Positions 57,614 to 64,000 of a stretch of 64,000 nt of DNA are shown one piece after another. Numbering within the stretch: position 1 is the stretch's first letter; each line of letters starts with the position of its first letter. This DNA comes from Hymenopus coronatus (lineage: Eukaryota; Arthropoda; Insecta; Mantodea; Hymenopodidae). The stretch is from contig CM060892.1 in NCBI GenBank assembly GCA_030762935.1, positions 89,144,327 through 89,208,326 of the forward strand, read 5' to 3'. The notes under the pieces are model-generated. The model was given only the letters and a program-made list of their open reading frames with translations. It was not told where the DNA came from and ran no database searches. Both the position numbers and the translations under genes were made by a program.

Positions 57614-57679
57614 GTTTTTGAGCTAAACTGCCCACATACACATATGCGCGCGCGCGATTTTCGCACCGATTTGCTCTGC

Positions 57680-58050
57680 AAGAGACACCCAGAATAAACA
57701 GGACTTCAGAGACTATTCCCAAAATAAAAATATCAAGATATACATTCCACTTAGAATAAAATATTTTAAAAGATATTTTAATCAAAACTGATATATCCAT
57801 TATTTTTGGAAATCAAAACTATTGAAAATGTTTCAAGTAAAGTTTAATTAGGGGTGCAGAAATAGAAAATTTTGAATTTTATATTTAAGTTTGCTATACA
57901 ATTTTTCGTTTTTGAGCTATACTAATCACACAAATTGGTCTCTTTAAACGTTTTTATTCAGGGAGCCTCAAAACATGTATTTCCGATGAACTCTATAGAT
58001 TTTGGGTGGAATACAATACCTTCTCTTTGACTATGTACGTGGTAGAAAAC
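57680..58050 (-). repeat. R1 repeat, 5' half
   Basis: Starts ACACCCAGAATAAACAGGAC, TTCAGAGACTATTCCC. It contains a decayed body and ends with the 5' block GGTGGAATACAATACC, TTCTCTTTGACTATG. Confidence 0.7.
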
Positions 58051-58309
58051 TTAAAATTGTTATTGGAAGAGATTCTGAATACTTCGGTGCCAAGAATTGC
58101 TTTCTATAACCCCGTTTGTCCTGTAAAACAGAGCACATTTCATTTATATTGCTTTATTTTGTCATTATAAATGGACTACTCCTGTTCCTCGAACGAGGAA
58201 AGATAGGGAGTAGGATGATATTGTTATGAAGGCGCAGGGATAGGGATGGAGATTATTCGCTCACTAAGGATATTGATTTTGTGCTAGACATCTGCTACCT
58301 GTTTGTATC

Positions 58310-58765
58310 TGGGTTAGTGGGTATCGGCTGGAGGGTTGTCGCGATTTCTCTTGCTAACGCTAACATCAAACGTCTTTCCATCTTCACAGGATTCTGTAAT
58401 TCAATTCTTCCCTACATTAAAGATATGTACCTGATAAATAAAATGTATATCTTGAATTTTCTGGAAATAGGCTCTGAAGACTACTTTATTCTGGATCAAT
58501 TTTACGGAATTTTGCATAACTGCTAAACCGTAAGAGATGGGCAGAAAGTTACAATACAAAAAATGTAGAGCAACCAGCATTCGACTATCATCTTAGCCTA
58601 TGGTACGCCCTTATTTCGTTTTTACTTACAAGGAAGCAGGTAATAAGACGATTTCTGCTAATTTTTTCTTGATTAGCACGAGTAAACAGAAGCATAACCT
58701 TATCGACTATAATTTGCTACAGAGATATAGAGAAAGTCATGTGAATGGAGCACATCAAAGTTTTT
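58310..58765 (+). repeat. chimeric R1, second copy of the 54.6 kb type
   Basis: TTAGTGGGTATCGGCTGGAG, GGTTGTCGCGATTTCTCTTG and ACATCAAACG are joined to the R1 3' half at ATTCAATTCTT. It then has AGATATGTACCTG, GAAATAGGCTCTGAAGAC at 58464 and the end AAAGTCATGTGAATGGAGC. About 80 bp of the R1 3' region is deleted near 58570. Confidence 0.75.
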
Positions 58766-59525
58766 TGTTGTGGTTTTCTTATTTGGCTTCGTTTCATTAA
58801 AAATAAAAATCATAGATTTCAATGGAAACGCTAGATAAGGCTTCAGAAAGGATATGCTTAGAAACATTTACACGTGTAGCTGCCTACATGTATGCAGATA
58901 TACATAGATTAGTATCATGCAAAACGCGCCCTGTAATCGGTTCATATTAGTCGAGAGTCGCTGCAACCGAATTTTGCATTTCAGAGCGCGATAGGCTATT
59001 TTCGTTCGATTTTGCTCCCTGTTTACTGTATGGACGCTTTTTTTTTTTTTACCTCCATAATAATCAAGGTAGAAGCTCGTTCGTCTTTCGTAAAAAATAT
59101 GTAATTACTCTTAGCATCGCCACGCATTTTTATTATACGTAACGGACGTTATAATTTCTATGTACAAATTATTAGGATGTCCTCATATGTATAGGCTATA
59201 TATTTCATACCGGGCATAACAGCAATATATTTTATATAAACACACGTATACAATAAAGAATCTCAATTTATGGAATGTAATGGCTGGTTATGAACCCTGA
59301 AATAATCATGGTACAAATTATAAAGTAGTTAAAAGCACTAGCATAAATAAACCACTCAAAATTAATAAAATAAAAGGGTTCTTCTCACTCAAACAGAAAT
59401 AACTAGAGCAGGAACGCTACCTTCAAATAGGATCGAATTGCATATTAATTACTGCTTATCATAATGTAATGAATTAATAAAAACATCGTTAGCTTGTTGG
59501 GATAAATCAATTCATCTTTATATAT
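58766..59525. other. AT-rich stretch, nothing recognised
   Basis: No repeat or coding signature was recognised; a T run sits at 59039-59050. Confidence 0.4.
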
Positions 59526-59971
59526 TGTAACGGCGGCGCGTTGGACCGAGCGACCGCTGAAGGGATCGTGACATGGTCTACTGTAACAATAGAGTGAACG
59601 GACACAGTAGCCGGGCAAACAATGGCCTTTGTTGGTTTACCTGCAAGATCTCTTGAACCTTCTTTCAGAGTAATTTCTTTCTAATGGACATAATAATGTT
59701 CCTCGTAATTTCTAAAACTGGAACGAACAATATAAGGGGAACAAGTGCTAGGGTAGTGAAGTAAATTAAACTGCAGTGACCTGAACTGAGCTGTAGTGAA
59801 GTAAACTGAGCCGAATTAAAGACCAATCTAGTGAATGACGCTTGCTAAGAAAGTGACGTGAACGCAGTGAGTTAGTTATTTGTGTAGCAAAATTGTAGGT
59901 GCTGGATTACGTGTCGAGTTCAAGCGAAATTAAACTGAATTTAACAGAAACTGGTGCTGTCATTTATTACA
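59526..59971. mobile_element. solo LTR of an LTR retrotransposon
   Basis: A 446-bp segment begins TGTAACGGCGGCGCG and ends GCTGTCATTTATTACA, so the ends form the inverted pair TGTAA/TTACA with TG...CA. It is flanked by ATAT on both sides (59522-59525 and 59972-59975), a 4-bp target duplication typical of Gypsy-type insertions. Inside are short CTGAGC/GTGAAGTAA-type near-repeats at 59750-59830. No internal coding region, primer-binding site or second LTR is adjacent. I infer deletion by LTR-LTR recombination. Strand cannot be fixed with confidence. Confidence 0.7.
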
Positions 59972-59975
59972 ATAT

Positions 59976-60677
59976 CAACAAATTTACGCTTTTGTTATAC
60001 TATGAAAACAAGATGTTATGACATCATTTGGAACGTCAATAAATAAAGTAAGGCCATCCGTTCCAATCAGCAAATATCGCTTTGAACATAGCCCATCTTG
60101 GTTTTCCTGTTCCAAGTTGGAACATTGCACGATTAGTATATACTAGAGTTATCATTGTGATTACGGGCGGATTCCCCAAACCCTGGAACAAAGCACCGAA
60201 CGTAGGCACCCGGATCTTTTAGCTTTTACCTGACCCCAAGGAGGGTGGGATGAGGGCAGAGATTGGAAGGACGAACATATCTGCATGACGACGGGTGCAA
60301 ATACGTACGGGTCCCTAAAGTAACAGATTCCCGTTCACGAGTCCTGAGTCTCCAGAGAGTTTCAGATCCAAAGATGGATCCCGATGTAGCGATGCCAACA
60401 ACGACAGGATAAAACTTTACAATGCGCAAACCACGATCCAGTCACAACCACCAAATACAAATGCCTGGTCCTTCAACCCTGAAAGAATGGCTAGGACCAG
60501 CAAATTCTAGGAATGTAGTGGACCAGCATTTGTCTGGCAACCCGAGAAATTCCCGGTAAAACCCAAGGGAGGGTAAACCGTCAACGAGGATCGAATCCGC
60601 TATCTCCCGATTTCGGATCGCAGAGGAAACCGGCTGATCCATTCCGATCGATTTATGTATGTCCTACTCCCAGCAGA
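59976..60677. other. unclassified, GC-richer at 60170-60640
   Basis: Short minus-strand open frames at 60226-60642 have no recognisable domain. A B-box-like GCGGATTCGATCCTCG on the minus strand at about 60590-60605 suggests a diverged tRNA-derived SINE. Confidence 0.3.
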
Positions 60678-61110
60678 ATGAGATTTAAGCGCAGACACAT
60701 TGTAAGCTCAAGACTTTGCACCCAGTTATTTAATGTAAGAATTCACATAGACACACTCAACACGTTACGGAAAGCAATGCAACGCAAGGGTTTGCAAACT
60801 TCAAACCTCATCCTTGCATTGCGCACACAGAAAAAAATAACTCTGTATCCCCATGAACTTACAAATGTAGTCTTTCAACAGGATGGGGCGCCTGTCACAC
60901 TTAACGCGAGTTGTTTCACAAATTTATGAAAGATTCACAGAAGTAAGAACTGTCAGTAAAGGATTGTGGCCGCCGCATTCGTCGGACGTAAGGGGGTCCT
61001 CTAAGCGCTGCCTACTGTTCAACAATACACAATCGCAATCAGAGATTTTATGGAGCCTATTGTACACGCATACTCTTCTATTTGGCCGTGCCGCGCCATC
61101 TCTCATTTAC
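60678..61110 (+). pseudogene. Tc1/mariner-type transposase remnant M6
   Basis: Near the end of the first open frame VVFQQDGAPVTLN (about 60870-60910) matches the second catalytic block of Tc1/mariner-superfamily transposases ('fQQDgAp.H'), with its aspartate kept. In another frame LWPPHSSDVRGSS at about 60964-61000 looks like a decayed 'WPprSPDLtPld' block, which would carry the third acidic residue. A frameshift separates them and the downstream part is scrambled, so it is inactive. The upstream half, with the first aspartate, is not identifiable. Confidence 0.45.
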
Positions 61111-61826
61111 CTCAAGGTTATGGCAGTCTCCTTGCGAATCCTCCTTTGATTTAATGGATGTACCCACCATTTCATGGCTATCATAAATCGTAAGCCACAA
61201 AGAGATAATTCACAGTTCATTAAATGGGCAGCTTTATCACTTTCTGCAGTCTGCATGCTTGTATTATTTTCAATCTTTTTGGATAAACAATTTCGTAACG
61301 ACACTGCTGAGATAGTCATTCTAGTACCTATGTCATTTTATAGCCTATTTATTTGTAAATGTTTGAGTAAATTTCTTATATGGTATTGTGAATTATGGTA
61401 TTCAATTGAAACCCGCAGAGAGATTGGGTAATGTGCGCAATTTACAGATTTAGAAACCCGTGCCAACTTATTGCGTTACGCTTAAGACTGCATTGTGAAT
61501 GGTCTTCCCTTGCACTTTCGCTTATGCTGCGTTACGTCTGCGCTTGTATCTCATTGGGAATATGACTTTAGAAAGCTTGAGCCTACTGATAGCAATGCTG
61601 AATACAAGTGCAGCTGTGATACTGGTGTTGTGAATGCATTTAATGTAGACAGTAGATATATTCATGACATCATCCTGAACTGCGGTGAGGTACTATGTGA
61701 ACCTTGCCCGTCCACAGAGCAGAACAGCCTCGTATTCTCGCAGAGGAATAAAGTATGTGTAGTAGATACGTATGCGTTTTTGGCGAGATACATAAACAGA
61801 AAAACAAAGTCCTTATTCAGGATAGT
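61111..61826. other. unclassified stretch
   Basis: Open frames at 61174-61431 (one hydrophobic segment) and 61495-61830 (Cys-rich, about 110 codons) have no domain I recognise. Neither has supporting gene structure. Confidence 0.25.
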
Positions 61827-62505
61827 TTGATGTGTTCCATTCACATGATTTTCTCTACATCTCTGTAACAAATTATTATTAAAAAGCTTATTCTTCTATC
61901 TACTTTATGCTAATCGAGATAAACATTAGCAGAAATGCTTCCTTGTAAGTAGAACGGAAATAAGTGAAATATATTAGGCTAAAACGATAGCCAAACCTTT
62001 TAAAAGCTGGCTGCCATGTGGATGAAATCCATCTACTTGCAGGCCAGGAGTTGACACATTCCCATATGTGAAAAGTTTAAGCATGTAATAACTGAAACCA
62101 ATAACAAAAATATGCTAAAAATGGTCGACTCTACGAAAAAAATGTATATGACATAAATTGTGAGTTTCAACGAGTTCTACATATTTTGTGCAGTTTTTGT
62201 CTATCTCTTAATGCTTACTAGTTCATCCAAAATAAAGAAACCTTCAGAGCCTATGCCCAGACAATTCAAGATATACATTATATTTGCCGTGTAAATATCT
62301 TTAATACGATATTCCAATCAAAATTGGTAGTCCCAATTTTGGGAAAATAACATTTTAGAACTTTTTTTTCCAATTAAAATAGTAGTTGGAGTGAGGGGAT
62401 TTTCCTTAAAATCTTTGTATCGCATCCTTGGAAGATACAACTTATATACCAAGTTTGGTATTTTATGGACTTTTCCTTTTTGAGCTTTCGTATTCACAGA
62501 TATAC

Positions 62506-62551
<46 letters not shown>

Positions 62552-62692
62552 CATTTTCTAAAAATACTGTTTTTTGATACTGGAGACCCTACGGCGTCTA
62601 TTGTCAGTGAAATCTCGGTATCGAATTGTTGGGTGGAATGCGATACCTTCTCTATACACTATGTACATAGCACGTGTAGAGAAAGTAAAAAG
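61827..62692 (-). repeat. R1 repeat, full length
   Basis: This is the clearest reverse copy. It runs from TTTGATGTGTTCCATTCACA, through CCTTCAGAGCCTATGCCC at 62242, to (CA)n at 62512-62548 in the fixed site. The palindrome and GTAGAGAAAGTAAAAA are at the end. Confidence 0.88.
62512..62548 (+). repeat. (CA)n microsatellite in R1
   Basis: A perfect CA run of about 37 bp at the R1 microsatellite site. Confidence 0.93.
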
Positions 62693-62788
62693 AGAAAGAT
62701 TACTGGTGGAAACAAGTTTTTATGTTCTTGTCAATTTCCTAGAAGCTGATTATTTATGCTTTCTTATTCTGCCACTAGTTTTTCAGTC

Positions 62789-62970
62789 TGGGCTGGGTGG
62801 CTGACCTTCTGATTCCAAACTGGTGGGTTCATACTGACAGTTTTAAGTGTGCTTAAAAGCGAGAGCCTCACATCAGTAGATTTATTAGCATGTAAAATAA
62901 TCTCTGTGGGACGAAATTCCGGCTACTGGTAGCACTGATATGATCCTGGCAATCGACAGCGTCGTTAACC
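62789..62970 (+). repeat. SINE-F (tRNA-derived), single copy
   Basis: The tRNA-like head GGCTGGGTGGCTGACC and B-box-like GGTGGGTTCATACTG are followed by CCTCACATCAGTAGATTTAT, TAGCATGTAAAATAATC, TCTGTGGGACGAAATTCCGG and an end with CAGCGTCGTTAA. The central block resembles a SINE core that I remember from several insect genomes; this is recollection, not a search result. Confidence 0.6.
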
Positions 62971-63189
62971 TTCAAGTAATTTAATTTTACGAGTTGCTTC
63001 CTTTGCATCTACATACAAGCGAGCGACTTTCAATCAATGTAGGATTTCATTGACACTTTTATTCAGCAATCAGAATCGAACTTATTCCATAGTTATAAAG
63101 CAGATGCGCAAAAACTAGTAACTGATAATTGTATCCTCCTAATTTTCTTCTTTACAATCTCTGCTTCAATTCTACTAGGGATCTATAAA

Positions 63190-64000
63190 ATCTTTGCTGT
63201 ACACTATTGGCGGTTGGTCATCACCTTCCCATATGGGTTGGATTATCGCCCAACTTTGCCTTACTAAGTGGCGCGAGGCCGGATGTGAAGCAGGAAGGCC
63301 TTCGGTGGACTTTTACACCATAAAACGCATTTTAATAAGTTTGCATAAATGTGGATGTTGTGGTAATTTGAACCTTAATTCTACAAATCGCCATCGAAGC
63401 TGCGCAGGTTTGCACCCTTGCATTTGTCTTGCAGGAAGAAAATGCTTTCTTTTGGCAGATGAGGGTGATTTTTCTCTCTAGATTTCTGCATTCAACCGGT
63501 GCAATAACGATGCATAATACTCTCCATTTATGATTCTTCCTTTCTGTAGGTAATCAATGTAGATGATGACGCGTGTATCCTAAAAAACCGAAACCATACC
63601 TTGCCTGCAAATGTCACCACCATTGCCTTCTTGAGCCTTTCGCCTTTAAAAACCCACAGTTTCGACTAATTTTTCTTTGGAGTGCAGAAGTGCATCCATG
63701 TTTCATCCACAGCTATGTATCGACGCATAAACTCACCCGGATTGCGACGGAAACATGCCAAACCAGATTTCAATTCGATCACACGATTGCGCTTATTGCC
63801 ATTGAGAAAATGCGGTACCCATTTTGCCGGGACCTTTGTCAGACTTGATACTTGGAGCAAAATTGAGGACATTTTACCTTGTAATAGCCTGTGGCCTCTA
63901 CTATTTCACTAACTTCGATTCGTCGATCACTCAAAAGCATATCCTGGATTTTTTCAATCATTTCAGAAGAAGTTACTTCAACTAGACGTCCGGAACAATG
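63190..64000 (-). pseudogene. mariner transposase remnant M7, cut by the window end
   Basis: Reading down from 64000 on the minus strand, CSGRLVEVTSSEMIEKIQ and LLSDRRIEVSEIVEATG match the linker and second helix-turn-helix. After a frame change, KWVPHFLNGNKRNRV and FMRRYIAVDETWMH follow, including the first catalytic aspartate (in DETW, about 63690). Then comes FIDYLQKGRIINGEYYASL in a third frame, and a decayed second block with Asp in FLQDK at about 63440. The third catalytic region is not recognisable. At least three frame changes make it inactive. The N-terminal start lies beyond the window. Motif wording differs from M1, M2 and M3, so this is a separate lineage. Confidence 0.78.

Larger units (their letters stand above)
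56690..57655 (-). repeat. R1 repeat split by a SINE-A insertion
   Basis: A reverse R1 runs from the 3' block (ACAGACTATTCTCGC) through CTTCAGAGACTATTCCAG at 57121 to TATTTAACGG. It is interrupted at 57344-57601 by SINE-A and resumes with TTTTTGAGCTAAACTGCC and a short (CG)n tract at 57645-57656. A further reverse R1 fragment (57680-58050) follows. Confidence 0.82.

Overview
This window is AT-rich eukaryotic nuclear DNA from an animal, most likely an arthropod. It contains no confidently identifiable host gene. It lacks long open frames, ribosome-binding sites, operons and compact gene spacing. What can be recognised is almost entirely transposable-element debris: several mariner lineages, a hAT fragment, a 5'-truncated Jockey-type LINE, a Penelope-like element, a solo LTR, at least six tRNA-derived SINE families, many microsatellites, and one very abundant non-coding interspersed repeat. 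An insect host fits this mix, and one SINE core (about 62.8-63.0 kb) resembles a SINE core I remember from insects. The species cannot be named from this sequence.

The dominant component is a family called R1 here. It is about 850-900 bp, occurs on both strands, and has more than 30 full or partial copies. In its forward orientation it starts with ACTTTCTCTA and a palindrome (arms CTCTATACACTATGT / ACATAGTGTATAGAG). It then carries a (TG)n microsatellite at a fixed place about 130-200 bp in, followed by an AT-rich body with a well-conserved block around GGGAATAGCCTCTGAAGAC. It ends with TAGAGAAAGT, a small hairpin (ATGTGAATGGAACACAT) and CAGATTTT. It has no conserved reading frame. Subterminal inverted repeats, an internal microsatellite, a 3' hairpin and T-rich flanks are the architecture of Helentron-associated non-autonomous elements (DINE-1/HINE type). 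I infer that class; it is not proven.

Layout: 0-10 kb holds R1 copies, one SINE-B, a rearranged tRNA-like repeat (3.5-4.35 kb) and a SINE-E. 10-13 kb is mostly unannotated AT-rich DNA. 13.8-24.4 kb is a dense R1 field with head-to-head and tandem arrangements, a hAT fragment (19.4 kb) and a SINE-C. 24.4-33.4 kb has isolated R1 copies and a decayed mariner (28.8-29.4 kb). 34.4-35.1 kb is the LINE, 36.1-36.6 kb a second mariner, and 38.2-39.6 kb an R1 whose terminus was hit by a third mariner with intact terminal inverted repeats. 40-49 kb is SINE-rich. 50-51.4 kb has a mariner N-terminal fragment and an unidentified open frame. 53.6-54.4 kb is the Penelope-like 3' end with a GIY-YIG domain and a hammerhead-like RNA core. 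54.4-58.8 kb is R1 again, including a SINE inserted with a clear 12-bp target-site duplication. 59.5-60.0 kb is a solo LTR. 60.7-61.1 kb and 63.2-64.0 kb are further mariner remnants; the last runs off the window edge.

The elements do not cooperate as a system. They record successive insertions, so nesting gives relative ages: R1 is older than the SINE-A and the TIR-bearing mariner inserted into it. Coordinates of decayed repeats are approximate, since no alignment could be run.
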